Assembly (NCBI GenBank): GCA_003241285.1
Contig: QFOT01000001.1
Span: forward strand, 5,720 to 69,719
Direction of reading: 5' to 3'
From: Micavibrio aeruginosavorus
GTDB lineage: Bacteria > Pseudomonadota > Alphaproteobacteria > Micavibrionales > Micavibrionaceae
DNA: 64,000 nt
A model generated the notes under the pieces. That model worked only from the letters and a program-made list of their open reading frames with translations, did not search any database and was not told where the DNA came from. Below, piece after piece: positions 53,276-62,504 of this stretch. Numbering within the stretch: position 1 is the first letter of the stretch; every line of letters starts with the position of its first letter. The translations under genes and the position numbers were made by a program.

Positions 53276-54289
53276 TTAGCCCGCCGCGCTTAAAATCAAT
53301 TGATTAAGGAGGGTATCGACCGGCGTGCCTGTTTGCTTGGTGCGGGCTTCGACATCGGCAAGCTTGACTAAAAGATTGCGGGATTTTTTAGCCGGCCAGC
53401 GACCCAGCTGGGCCCGGAACATATCGGCGCTTTTGAAGAACAAAGGCGGTTGCAAGGATTTCATCGCTTCGTCTGCAGACTGGCCGTGAATTTCCATGAG
53501 GGATTTCGCCAGATGAAAACGCTGGATATGATTTTGCAGCGTGCGCAAGATAACGATCGGCTCCGAGCCTTCATCCATAAGCGTACGCACCGATTTCATC
53601 GCCAGTTCGCGGTTGCCGCCGGTAAAGGCAAAGGCAAAATCATCGAGGGAATATAAACCGATATCGCCGCAGGATTGCTGTACGTCATGCAAGCTTACGT
53701 TTTTTTCAGCGCCCATATAAAGGGAGAGTTTCTCGATCTCCATACGCGCTCTGGCCCGGTCGCCTTTCACGGCGGAAGCCAGATAGGTGACGGCATCACT
53801 TGAGATGGTCAAACCCGTTTCGCGCAGCGCGTCCTTGATCAATACGCCAAGAGCCCGTTCATCCTCGACATAGCAAGGCAGGGCGGCGGCGTTGCTTTCC
53901 GCCTCGCAAAGTTTGCGCAGCGAATCCTTCGGTTTTAAATCCCCCGCCTCCAGAATAACCAGAGTGTCGGGCGAGGGATTATTCTTCAGCCATAATTTGA
54001 GCGGCGCGGTCACTTCGTTTCCGGCGTCTGTAATGCGCAAGAGCCGCTTGCCGCCCATAAGCGATCCGGCATTGGCTTCGTCAGATAGTCGCGCCGGGTC
54101 GTTCTCAATGATATCGCCGGTCAGATGCGCGGCGTTGAACGGATCGTTGATATCGGCGACTTGTCCCTGGCAGAGAATTTTACTGCGTTCTTTGACAAGG
54201 CCGCTATCGGGTCCATAAACCAGGATAGCCCGAACACCCTTATCCGGTGATTTTATAAAACCATCGATCTGTTTTGTCTGAAGCTTCAT
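53276..54289 (-). CDS. holA: DNA polymerase III subunit delta
   Basis: HolA opens the sliding clamp within the clamp loader. The 337-aa product shows the family pattern LVYGPDSGLVKERSKIL near residues 23-39, VILEAGDLKPKDSLRKLCE, LASAVKGDRARARMEIEKL and a C-terminal helical collar ending LLNQLILSAAG. Its start overlaps the lptE stop by four bases, so the genes are coupled. Confidence 0.95.
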   Translation of the reverse strand: MKLQTKQIDGFIKSPDKGVRAILVYGPDSGLVKERSKILCQGQVADINDPFNAAHLTGDIIENDPARLSDEANAGSLMGGKRLLRITDAGNEVTAPLKLWLKNNPSPDTLVILEAGDLKPKDSLRKLCEAESNAAALPCYVEDERALGVLIKDALRETGLTISSDAVTYLASAVKGDRARARMEIEKLSLYMGAEKNVSLHDVQQSCGDIGLYSLDDFAFAFTGGNRELAMKSVRTLMDEGSEPIVILRTLQNHIQRFHLAKSLMEIHGQSADEAMKSLQPPLFFKSADMFRAQLGRWPAKKSRNLLVKLADVEARTKQTGTPVDTLLNQLILSAAG

Positions 54290-54801
54290 CGATTAAAATA
54301 AAGCGATAATTGAAGCTGGGCCTGACGTGCCAGATCTCTCAGCGCGTTTTCCGTGGCATCCTGTTCGGTGACGTTCGTTGCGAATTCCGACGGCAGAATA
54401 TTATAACTGGAAATGCTGCGCAGCGAGCGACTTAAAACTGTTTCATTCGTTTTGCGGTCAGTCAGGCTGATCGTAATCTGGGCAATGATCTGCGCGCGCG
54501 TCGCTTCCGAGCTTTTCGTCAGGTCAAGCTCGCGGTCCGTGATATCCAGCTTTGAAAAGCTGAGCGTGTAAGCGGGGTTTTGCGACGCGCCTCTTGGCTG
54601 GAGCATGTCTATCAGCTCATTGCGTAGAAATTGTCCTTCGCGGTCTTCGATATAGGCGATCTCGATATCCGCCATCGATTTCCCGGCTTCTGATTTTTCC
54701 TGAGATGCCGAATGCGAGCCGTACATCGGCTGGAAGCCGCATCCAGTAAGGAGTAGGCAGTAAGTTGTAACGAGTAAGGAGAAAGAGAGAAGTTTATGCA
54801 T
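54286..54801 (-). CDS. lptE: LPS-assembly lipoprotein LptE
   Basis: LptE plugs the LptD barrel, which delivers LPS to the outer leaflet. The 171-aa product has a lipoprotein signal ending LLLTGC, then GFQPMYG, the classic LptE start. The rest is compatible with the family beta fold (SFSKLDITDRELDL). The coding bases of the signal peptide contain a TTACT-rich microrepeat. It lies between leuS and holA, the alphaproteobacterial order. Confidence 0.9.
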   Translation of the reverse strand: MHKLLSFSLLVTTYCLLLTGCGFQPMYGSHSASQEKSEAGKSMADIEIAYIEDREGQFLRNELIDMLQPRGASQNPAYTLSFSKLDITDRELDLTKSSEATRAQIIAQITISLTDRKTNETVLSRSLRSISSYNILPSEFATNVTEQDATENALRDLARQAQLQLSLYFNR

Positions 54802-54803
54802 GA

Positions 54804-57356
54804 CTAACCTATGACGACGTTGACGATTCTACCCGGCACAACGATGACTTTTTTAATTTCCTTGCCTACTAAAGCCTTGGCGACATCGTCATTGGCGAAA
54901 GCCAGTTCCTGTGTCGTTTTCTGGTCGGCATTGAACGGCACGATGATCTCGGTTTTGCGTTTGCCGTTAAGCTGAACGACGACGGTCACGGTGTCATTGA
55001 CCAGATATTTGGGCTCGGCTTTCGGCCATTCCATGCCGGCCAGCAATTCAGTATGGCCAAAGCCTGCCCATAATTCCTCGGTGATATGCGGGATCATCGG
55101 GTTGAAACCGCGGATCAGGAATTCGAGCGTCTGGCGCAGGGCTGCTTTATCGCCGTCGCTTTGCGGTTTGAAGCTCTCCGCCATATTCGACAATTCGCGC
55201 AAACGCGCGACAGCCTTGTTCATATGGAAGGCTTCAATGTCTTTGGCGACGGCATCCATCGTCTGATGGGCTTTTTGTAGAAGTTTTTCCGCATCGCCGG
55301 AAATATCTTTCGTCTCGGTTTTCGGCAGATCGAGATTCTCACTGACCAGACGGTGCAGGCGGTTGATATAGCGCCATGCGCCCTCTAAGCCCGATACCGT
55401 CCATTCCAGATCGCGGTCCGGAGGCGAGTCGGAGAGAATAAATAAACGCGCAGCGTCTGCGCCGTAGGAATCCAGAATATCCTGCGGGTCGATCGTGTTG
55501 CGTTTCGATTTCGACATTTTCTCTACGCGGCCTTGTACGACTGGCGAGCCATCATCGAGCTTGATCCATTTTCCGCCCTCTTGCGTGACTTCGGTTGGAT
55601 AGAGCCATTTACCATCCTTGTCTTTATACGTCGCGTGATTGACCATGCCTTGCGTGTAAAGACCTAGGAAGGGCTCGCGGCTTAAAACCGGATAGCCGCA
55701 ATCCTGAAGCGCGCGCGTGAAAAAGCGGGAATAGAGAAGATGGAGGACCGCATGTTCGACGCCGCCGATATATTGATCGACCGCGCCCCAGTAATGCGCC
55801 GCGTCTTTCGAGAAGGCTTCGTTTTCGTTTCGAGCATCGAGATAGCGCAGGAAATACCAGCTTGAATCGACGAAGGTATCCATCGTGTCGGTTTCACGGG
55901 TCGCTTTACCGTTACAGGTAGGACAGGTCGTGTATTTCCATGTCGGGTGACGCTCAAGCGGATTTCCCGGTTTGTCGTAGCTGATATCTTTCGGCAGTTC
56001 GACAGGCAGCATGCTTTCCGGCAACGGCACAACGCCGCACGCATCGCAGTGAACGAAGGGGATCGGCGCACCCCAGTAACGCTGGCGAACAGCGCCCCAG
56101 TCACGCAGGCGGTATTGCGTCACGCCCTCGCCTTTGCCGAGCGATTCAATTTTTGCAATCGCGGCGGCCTTGGCGTCATTGGTCGAGAGGCCATCGAGGA
56201 ATTGCGAATTGGTGATGATGCCCGGGCCTGTATAGGCTTCTTTGGATAAATCGGCATCACCGTTTTCCGCCGCCACAACCTGCTTGACCGGCAATTTATA
56301 TTTCGTTGCGAAATCGAAGTCGCGTTGGTCATGCGCCGGACAGCCGAAGACCGCGCCGGTGCCGTAATCCATCAACACGAAATTCGCGACATAAACCGGA
56401 AGCTGCCAGCTCGCATCGAAAGGATGGGAAACTTTATGCCCCGTGTCGAAACCGATTTTTTCTGCCTGCTCGATAGCGGCTTCGGACGTGCCGCCTGCCT
56501 GACATTCCTTGATGAATTCGTCAAAGCCTTGCTTCTCGCCGGCAAGTTTTTTCGCCAGCGGATGATCGGGGGCAATGGCGATAAAACTTGCGCCAAAAAG
56601 CGTATCGGGCCGCGTTGTAAAAACATCTATCTTGTCACCTGTTCCGGCGACATCCCATGTAACGCGCGCGCCCTGCGACCTGTTGATCCAGTTCTCCTGC
56701 ATCAGGCGGACTTTTTCCGGCCAACGCTCGAGTGTCGGAATAGCGTCTAAAAGTTCATCGGCATATTTGGTGATGCGGAAGAACCATTGATTGAGTTTGC
56801 GGCGCTCGACGGCTGCGCCCGTTCTCCAGCCCTTGCCGTCGATCACCTGTTCATTGGCGAGCACGGTATTATCGACCGGGTCCCAGTTGACCATCGACTC
56901 TTTGCGGTAGGCGAGATCGTTTTTGTAGAGATCCAAGAACATCTTTTGCTGATGCTTGTAATAACCCGGATGACAGGTCGCAACCTCGCGGCTCCAGTCA
57001 ATCGCAAGTCCCATCGATAAAAGCTGGGACTTCATTTGCGCGATATTGGAATAGGTCCAGTCGGACGGGTGAAGATTTCGCTCGATCGCGGCGTTCTCCG
57101 CCGGCAAACCAAAAGCGTCCCATCCCATCGGATTTAAAACGTTATAACCTTTGGCTTTGCGGTAACGGGCGACGACGTCGGAGAGGGAATAATTGCGCAC
57201 ATGGCCGATATGAATGCGGCCCGACGGATAGGGCAGCATGGCAAGAACGTAATATTTCGGCTTCGATTTATCTTCGGTGACCTTGAACGTATTTTGCTCG
57301 TCCCAGATCCTGCGCCATTTTTCTTCCGTCTCGCGGATATTATACCGTTCAGTCAT
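54804..57356 (-). CDS. leuS: Leucyl-tRNA synthetase
   Basis: LeuRS charges tRNA-Leu and edits misacylated tRNA. The 850-aa product from ATG 57356 has the class I HIGH motif in [15 protein letters not shown], editing-domain sequences ([19 protein letters not shown]), the [12 protein letters not shown] region, and [13 protein letters not shown]. The C-terminal domain ends [15 protein letters not shown] frame start at 57404 would add 16 residues of unrelated sequence. Confidence 0.97.
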   Translation of the reverse strand: MTERYNIRETEEKWRRIWDEQNTFKVTEDKSKPKYYVLAMLPYPSGRIHIGHVRNYSLSDVVARYRKAKGYNVLNPMGWDAFGLPAENAAIERNLHPSDWTYSNIAQMKSQLLSMGLAIDWSREVATCHPGYYKHQQKMFLDLYKNDLAYRKESMVNWDPVDNTVLANEQVIDGKGWRTGAAVERRKLNQWFFRITKYADELLDAIPTLERWPEKVRLMQENWINRSQGARVTWDVAGTGDKIDVFTTRPDTLFGASFIAIAPDHPLAKKLAGEKQGFDEFIKECQAGGTSEAAIEQAEKIGFDTGHKVSHPFDASWQLPVYVANFVLMDYGTGAVFGCPAHDQRDFDFATKYKLPVKQVVAAENGDADLSKEAYTGPGIITNSQFLDGLSTNDAKAAAIAKIESLGKGEGVTQYRLRDWGAVRQRYWGAPIPFVHCDACGVVPLPESMLPVELPKDISYDKPGNPLERHPTWKYTTCPTCNGKATRETDTMDTFVDSSWYFLRYLDARNENEAFSKDAAHYWGAVDQYIGGVEHAVLHLLYSRFFTRALQDCGYPVLSREPFLGLYTQGMVNHATYKDKDGKWLYPTEVTQEGGKWIKLDDGSPVVQGRVEKMSKSKRNTIDPQDILDSYGADAARLFILSDSPPDRDLEWTVSGLEGAWRYINRLHRLVSENLDLPKTETKDISGDAEKLLQKAHQTMDAVAKDIEAFHMNKAVARLRELSNMAESFKPQSDGDKAALRQTLEFLIRGFNPMIPHITEELWAGFGHTELLAGMEWPKAEPKYLVNDTVTVVVQLNGKRKTEIIVPFNADQKTTQELAFANDDVAKALVGKEIKKVIVVPGRIVNVVIG

Positions 57357-57489
57357 TTTACTCTTATTCCATTCAATGAGGCCTCTAATTAAGCACCAAG
57401 ACACGGAAAAAGAAAGAGTTTAACCGTGGCTTTACAGCTAAGTGGAATTTTAAAGCTATTGAAATGTTGGTCATCAAAGGAGATTTCAA

Positions 57490-57645
57490 ATGACCAAGAA
57501 TCCGAATAAAGATGCCAATAATATGGGCGGGCCAAGTTTTCACCCGGAGCTAAAGGATAAAACCCCTAAGCGCGATACGATGGACAAAAATCAGGCGGGC
57601 AAAAATGGCGAAATACTCGCCGAGGATCAGGTGCCGCCGCTTTAA
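57490..57645 (+). CDS. Small hydrophilic protein (51 aa)
   Basis: ATG 57490, with GGAG upstream, encodes MTKNPNKDANNMGGPSFHPE at the start and ILAEDQVPPL at the end: charged, Lys/Asn/Asp-rich, probably unstructured. No family recognised. A family A repeat starts four bases behind its stop. Coding status rests on the ribosome site and composition only. Confidence 0.45.
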   Translation: MTKNPNKDANNMGGPSFHPELKDKTPKRDTMDKNQAGKNGEILAEDQVPPL

Positions 57646-57649
57646 CACG

Positions 57650-57674
57650 AGATTCCTGCTTTCGCAGGAATGAC
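57650..57674. repeat. Short palindromic repeat, family A (reverse)
   Basis: A reverse copy (core CCTGCTTTCGCAGG) lies between the small 57490 gene and the DUF3576 gene. Confidence 0.8.
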
Positions 57675-57690
57675 ATGGATTAAAGATTGA

Positions 57691-58236
57691 TTAGAACAGG
57701 CCGCCTTCTTCCTTGGCGACGCGCATCTGGCGAGCCCGGGTTAGAATGGCGTCTTCAAGCTTGCGGGATGTATCGGCTGCAACAGGCGCATCGACCCAGC
57801 CGCCACTGCGCTTGACCTGACGGAACGCTTTGACCTTTACGCCATCCGCTTTGAGCTCGCGGCCTAATATAAAGACATTCAGTTTTGTCCGCTCAGATGG
57901 TGAGGAAGGATCTGTATACCAGTCGGTAATGATCGTGCCGCCAAACGGGTCAGCCGAGGCAAGCGGCATAAAGGAAATCGTATCGAGCGACGCGCGCCAT
58001 AGATAAGAGTTAACATCGATCCCGTTATCGCCGCGGCTATTATCGCGGCCGCGCGAGCCGCCAAGCAAGCCGTCTTTTCCAAACACGCCCTGCGGCTTGT
58101 CGTAAATATTGGCATCGCCTGCCATGGTACGGTCCATACCGGTTGGATATTTGGCTTCGCCTTTACCTAAAATACCGCAGCCGCTGAGGCCGAGAACGGT
58201 GAATGCCATAAGGGCGAATTTTGAGGAATTATCCAT
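57691..58236 (-). CDS. DUF3576 lipoprotein
   Basis: The 181-aa product has a lipoprotein signal (FALMAFTVLGLSGC, lipid-modified Cys at about residue 20). The DUF3576 pattern follows: GIDVNSYLWRASLDTISFMP, DPFGGTIITDWYTDP and the C-terminal LEDAILTRARQMR. The family is found next to leuS in Alphaproteobacteria; its role is unknown. It should be anchored in the outer membrane. Confidence 0.9.
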   Translation of the reverse strand: MDNSSKFALMAFTVLGLSGCGILGKGEAKYPTGMDRTMAGDANIYDKPQGVFGKDGLLGGSRGRDNSRGDNGIDVNSYLWRASLDTISFMPLASADPFGGTIITDWYTDPSSPSERTKLNVFILGRELKADGVKVKAFRQVKRSGGWVDAPVAADTSRKLEDAILTRARQMRVAKEEGGLF

Positions 58237-58479
58237 GCGAGCCTCTCTAAAAATATTCGATTATAAGGACTTAGCATGCTGCAGGCCCATCCTCAAGGGG
58301 GCAGGAGACAAAGAGAATATAAATATGACAGGGCAATTTAGTTGCGAAAATACCACATGGAGGGGATATTTAAGATAGCTCAAAACTCGGAGATTGCTTT
58401 TATCGGGGTGCCTCCACAAAATACCATAAATCCAGCCCCGTTCGGGGACGATCTCCAGACCATTTTAAAGGATAAATTC

Positions 58480-59220
58480 ATGAACAAACTCATTGCCCTG
58501 TTTGCCGCTGCGCTTATTGCAGTTTCGGCGGCCCCTTTTGCGCAAGCGCAGGAAACAGAATCTTCTTTCCCTGGCGATTTTTCCGCCAATATCGCCATGA
58601 CATCGGATTATACTTTCCGCGGTATTTCCCAGTCCGATGAAGGCCCGGCGATTCAGGGCGGCTTCGATTACTCCTATAACGATGAAACAGATGCTTTTCC
58701 GGGCTTTTATGCAGGTATCTGGGGCTCGAACGTGGATTTCAATGACGGCGACGAGGCCTCGATGGAAATCGACGGTTATGCGGGCTTTCAGGGCACGATC
58801 GACCAGACCGGCACTGACTGGAAACTCGGCGGTATTTACTATTGGTACCCGGGCGCTGATGATGATCTAAACTATGATTTCTGGGAAGTTGCGGGTTCTT
58901 TAACCCATGATTTCGGGCCTTTCGCCCTTTCCGGCGCGGTCAACTATTCGCCTGAATATTTCGGCGAAACCGGGGATGCCTGGTATTTCTCCTCAGCCGC
59001 TACCGTGCCCCTGCCATATGATCTTAGCCTGAATGCTCACCTGGGTTATCAGGATGTAGAAGACGCGGCAGACTATCTCGACTGGTCCGCAGGCCTCGGT
59101 TATTCATGGAACGGCTTTAATTTTGCCGTTAATTACATCGATACGGATCTGGACGAGCCTGAAGAATGTTTCGACGGTTGCTCAGAGCGCGTAGTGTTTA
59201 CGGTTTCCAGAGCGTTCTAA
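58480..59220 (+). CDS. TorF-family putative porin
   Basis: The 246-aa product from ATG 58480 (AAAGGA upstream) has a signal peptide cleaved after residue 23 (PFAQA). A beta-barrel begins FSANIAMTSDYTFRGISQSD, the hallmark of the TorF/TIGR02001 outer-membrane family, and ends RVVFTVSRAF. An upstream in-frame start at 58342 would add a non-signal extension and is rejected. A terminator follows. Confidence 0.88.
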   Translation: MNKLIALFAAALIAVSAAPFAQAQETESSFPGDFSANIAMTSDYTFRGISQSDEGPAIQGGFDYSYNDETDAFPGFYAGIWGSNVDFNDGDEASMEIDGYAGFQGTIDQTGTDWKLGGIYYWYPGADDDLNYDFWEVAGSLTHDFGPFALSGAVNYSPEYFGETGDAWYFSSAATVPLPYDLSLNAHLGYQDVEDAADYLDWSAGLGYSWNGFNFAVNYIDTDLDEPEECFDGCSERVVFTVSRAF

Positions 59221-59235
59221 TTTATCGATATCCCG

Positions 59236-59262
59236 AAAACCCGCCGGAAGGCGGGTTTTTTC
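59236..59262 (+). terminator. Rho-independent terminator
   Basis: AAAACCCGCC pairs with GGCGGGTTTT around GGAA, then TT, directly behind the TorF gene. Confidence 0.88.
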
Positions 59263-59306
59263 GTTATATACCATAAATATCAATAACTTAGCAAAAATCG
59301 ACCATA

Positions 59307-59427
59307 CCTCTGTGCTCTTTTTGCCACATGGCCTGATTAAATGTGGCTTATTTGCAGAGGGCCGATTGCTTTTACCCTCTTACAGGTAAATATTGGGGAC
59401 GTGCCTGTCAGGACTTCTGTCGTCCTG
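59307..59427 (+). promoter_or_regulatory. Structured 5' leader of porin 2
   Basis: A composite hairpin is formed by CCTCTG (59307) with CAGAGG (59355) and, inside it, GCCACAT (59323) with ATGTGGC (59341). A second hairpin is CAGGAC (59409) with GTCCTG (59422). A further ATGTGGC at 59444 could compete for the inner arm. The long leader lies between the TorF terminator and the porin start. Confidence 0.5.
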
Positions 59428-59492
59428 TGGTCACACCACAACTATGTGGCCCAATACAGGCTGCGACTTTAAACTTTAAATTGGAGATACCC

Positions 59493-60599
59493 ATGAACAA
59501 ACTATTGTTGAGCTCTGCTGTAGCAGTTCTCGCTTTGTCTGCCGCTCCTGCGTTCGCGCAAGACGACAGCACATTGAAGCTGAACCTCGGTGGTCACTTC
59601 AAAGGCTACGTTAACTACACAGATCAAGATGACGAGCTGATCGCTGGTTCCACATCAGGCACAAACGATTTCGACATCCTGCGTCAAACTGAAGTTCACT
59701 TCGGCGGCGAAACAACTCTGGACAACGGTCTGACAGTTGGTGCGCAAATCGAAGCTATCGCTGACGGCGGTGAGTCTTTCGACCTTGATGAATCCTACGT
59801 GTACATGGCTGGTACATGGGGTCGCGTAAACTTCGGTGACGAAGACGGCGCTGCTTACTTGCTTCAAGTTGCCGCTCCATCAGGTGATGACAACATCGAC
59901 GGTATCCGTCAGTTCATCAACCCAATCAACTACGGTACAGCTGGTGCAGCTCTTTCCCCATTCTATGATGGCGGCATTGACTACGCTAACGATATCGCAG
60001 GTAACGCTGACAAAATCACATACTTGACACCAGTTTACTCTGGTTTCCAGGCTGGCGTTTCCTACACACCAACACTTGATACTGACGATGTAACAGTATC
60101 ACGCGGCGGCAACGGTAACTCTCTGAACGACGCAACGTCGATCGACAACGTATGGGAAGCTGCTCTTCGTTACGAAGGTTCTTTCAACAATGTTGGCATG
60201 ATCCTCGGCGGTGGTTACACATTTGCTGACTCCGATACATCACAATGGAACGTTGGCGGTGATTTCGACATCGGCGCATTCGGTCTTGGTGCAGTCTACA
60301 CACAAACAGAAGCTTCTGTTGATGGCGCTGGCGCACTTCTCGGTCTGACAGACGCTGATACAGTCGTCGTCGGTGGTGACTACACAACTGGCCCATTCAA
60401 AGTTGGTGTATCTTACCTGACATCCGATCAAGACAACATTCTTGAAGTTGACCGTTACACCGGTGGTGTAATCTACACATACGGCCCAGGCATGTCCTTC
60501 CGCGGTTCTGTTTCTTACGCAGACTTCGATGACGCTCCAGGCGCAGCCGGTGATGCAGATGCAACATCCGTATTGCTTGGTACACAAATCAACTTCTAA
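59493..60599 (+). CDS. Outer-membrane porin, paralogue 2 (probably abundant)
   Basis: The 368-aa product from ATG 59493 (TTGGAG upstream) has a signal peptide cleaved after residue 23 (PAFAQ). A porin barrel ending in LLGTQINF follows. It shares HFKGYVNYTDQD, KITYLTPVYSGFQAG and SRGGNGNSL with the other two porins. Its codon choice is unusual for the window: Thr is almost always ACA, Gly and Ala often GGT and GCT. This pattern is typical of very highly expressed genes. A strong terminator follows. Confidence 0.92.
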   Translation: MNKLLLSSAVAVLALSAAPAFAQDDSTLKLNLGGHFKGYVNYTDQDDELIAGSTSGTNDFDILRQTEVHFGGETTLDNGLTVGAQIEAIADGGESFDLDESYVYMAGTWGRVNFGDEDGAAYLLQVAAPSGDDNIDGIRQFINPINYGTAGAALSPFYDGGIDYANDIAGNADKITYLTPVYSGFQAGVSYTPTLDTDDVTVSRGGNGNSLNDATSIDNVWEAALRYEGSFNNVGMILGGGYTFADSDTSQWNVGGDFDIGAFGLGAVYTQTEASVDGAGALLGLTDADTVVVGGDYTTGPFKVGVSYLTSDQDNILEVDRYTGGVIYTYGPGMSFRGSVSYADFDDAPGAAGDADATSVLLGTQINF

Positions 60600-60622
60600 T
60601 TCTTTAGAAGTATAGAAATTAG

Positions 60623-60656
60623 AAAGGGTCCGGTTTTTTCCGGGCCCTTTTTTTAT
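60623..60656 (+). terminator. Rho-independent terminator
   Basis: AAAGGGTCCGG pairs with CCGGGCCCTTT (one G-T pair), followed by TTTTT, behind porin 2. Confidence 0.9.
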
Positions 60657-60715
60657 TTCCCGTTAATTTGTTTCGTTTAACTTTCTTCCGTATTTCAACA
60701 ATCGAAAGAAATGTT

Positions 60716-61840
60716 ATGATTTCAGCCGTGAAAAGATTTTTGGCTCTTCCTTTATTACTCTGTGTATTTGGACATCAAGTTCATGCACAGGAAGATAATG
60801 CGCTCAAGCTCGGTATCACCGGACATTTCAAGATGTACGGCAATTTCACCGATCAGGATGAGAATATAAATTCCGGCGTGCATAAATTCGATATCCTGCG
60901 CGATGTCGATATCGGCGTATCCGGCGAAACCGAACTGGATAATGGCTGGACGGTCGGCGCTGTGATCAATGCCGATGGCGATGCAGGGGACGGATTTAAT
61001 CTTGAAGATGGCTTTGTTTATCTTTCAGGCGAGTACGGACGTTTCAGCTTTGGCCTTGAAGACAGTGCCAATTTTCAATTACAGGTTTCCGCCCCTTCGG
61101 CGGATGAAAATATTGACGGTCTTGAAACTTTTATAAATCCAGTCAACTGGTCGGCAACGACATTGGCAGGATCTAACTTCGAATCTTCCGCTTCCAATCT
61201 CGGCTTTGATTACGATAACGATTCAACATCCGGCTATGACAAGATAACTTATTTTACACCTCTTGCCGGCGGATTGCAGGCAGGCGCATCCTATACGCCC
61301 GATGTTACGGACGGCTCCTCGCGCGGCGGTAACGGCAACTCACTGAGAAGTGATGACTTCTATGGTGACGCTTATGAAATCGGGACACGTTTCGAACGTG
61401 AGTTTCGAACATGGACGATGGCGCTGGGCGCCGGCTACACGCTGATCAATCTTGAAAATAACACAACGCCAGGGCTGGATGATTTCAAAGAATGGAACGG
61501 CGCAGCGAATATCGGAATAGACAAGTACAGTGTCGGGGCTGTCTATACGGAGAATAATGGCGGGTCCTCACTGCAGGCTGACCAGAAAACATTCGTGCTG
61601 GGGGCGGATTACACATTCGGGGATTACCGTATCGGCGCGTCTTATTTAAACCGAAGCGTTGAAGAAAACGGTGCGGGAACGACAAAGGCGGATCGCTACA
61701 CGGGCGGCCTCGTCTATGAATATGGGCCAGGTCTGAGCTTCCGCGGCAGTGTTTCGCATGTCAATGTGAGTGCGCCTGCCGCTATCTCTAGTGACGTTGA
61801 GAGCACATCCGTTTTGCTGGGCACGCAAATTCTCTTTTAG
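60716..61840 (+). CDS. Outer-membrane porin, paralogue 3
   Basis: The 374-aa product from ATG 60716 has a signal peptide (LLLCVFGHQVHA) and a porin barrel ending in STSVLLGTQILF. It shares HFKMYGNFTDQD, KITYFTPLAGGLQAG and SRGGNGNSLRS with porins 1 and 2 but uses ordinary codons. The start at 60668 (TTG) is less likely. It stands in tandem behind porin 2 after a terminator, so it is probably transcribed separately. Confidence 0.9.
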   Translation: MISAVKRFLALPLLLCVFGHQVHAQEDNALKLGITGHFKMYGNFTDQDENINSGVHKFDILRDVDIGVSGETELDNGWTVGAVINADGDAGDGFNLEDGFVYLSGEYGRFSFGLEDSANFQLQVSAPSADENIDGLETFINPVNWSATTLAGSNFESSASNLGFDYDNDSTSGYDKITYFTPLAGGLQAGASYTPDVTDGSSRGGNGNSLRSDDFYGDAYEIGTRFEREFRTWTMALGAGYTLINLENNTTPGLDDFKEWNGAANIGIDKYSVGAVYTENNGGSSLQADQKTFVLGADYTFGDYRIGASYLNRSVEENGAGTTKADRYTGGLVYEYGPGLSFRGSVSHVNVSAPAAISSDVESTSVLLGTQILF

Positions 61841-61871
61841 ATGAAGGTGTTTTTGCCTTAGGATCAAGCGC

Positions 61872-62504
61872 ATGAGCATCGCAGATCGTTTTTCAGCCAT
61901 CAGAAATAAAATAGCAGATCAGGCAAAACTTATTGCGGTCAGTAAAACGCAGAGCGCGGAGAAAATTCAAGCGGCGCTGGATTGCGGCCATCTCTTATTC
62001 GGTGAGAATCGCGTTCAGGAAGCAAAGCTGCATTGGAGTGAGCACAGGAAAAATCATACTGATCTTGAATTGCACTTGATCGGGCCATTGCAAACCAATA
62101 AGGCAAAAGAGGCTGTGGCTTTATTCGATATTATCCAAACAATAGATCGCAAAAATCTTGTCGATGCGCTGGCGAAAGAACAAGAAAAACAAAACCGGAA
62201 TTTAAAATATTTCATTCAGGTCAATACCGGCGCGGAAGAGCAAAAAGCCGGTATCGGGATCGAGGAATTTCCAGCGCTTCTAAAATATGCGCAAGGCAAG
62301 GGCTTAAACATTATCGGCCTGATGTGCATTCCACCCGTCGATGAGAACCCGCAGCCGCATTTCGATCTTTTGAGAAAGCTTGCCGGTGAAAATAATTTAA
62401 AAGAGCTAAGCATGGGGATGAGCGATGATTTTGAAACGGCGATTAATTGCGGCGCGACTTATGTCAGGATTGGCTCTGCTTTATTCGGGGCGAGAGAAGC
62501 CTAA
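61872..62504 (+). CDS. YggS-family PLP homeostasis protein
   Basis: The 210-aa product has the fold III PLP-binding pattern: LIAVSKTQSAEKIQAAL with the PLP lysine (about K23), LLFGENRVQEA, LHLIGPLQTNKAKEAV, then LMCIPP and ELSMGMSDDFETAI. YggS proteins (PLPBP) help maintain pyridoxal phosphate levels. The gene ends four bases into the convergent pilin-like gene. Confidence 0.94.
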   Translation: MSIADRFSAIRNKIADQAKLIAVSKTQSAEKIQAALDCGHLLFGENRVQEAKLHWSEHRKNHTDLELHLIGPLQTNKAKEAVALFDIIQTIDRKNLVDALAKEQEKQNRNLKYFIQVNTGAEEQKAGIGIEEFPALLKYAQGKGLNIIGLMCIPPVDENPQPHFDLLRKLAGENNLKELSMGMSDDFETAINCGATYVRIGSALFGAREA

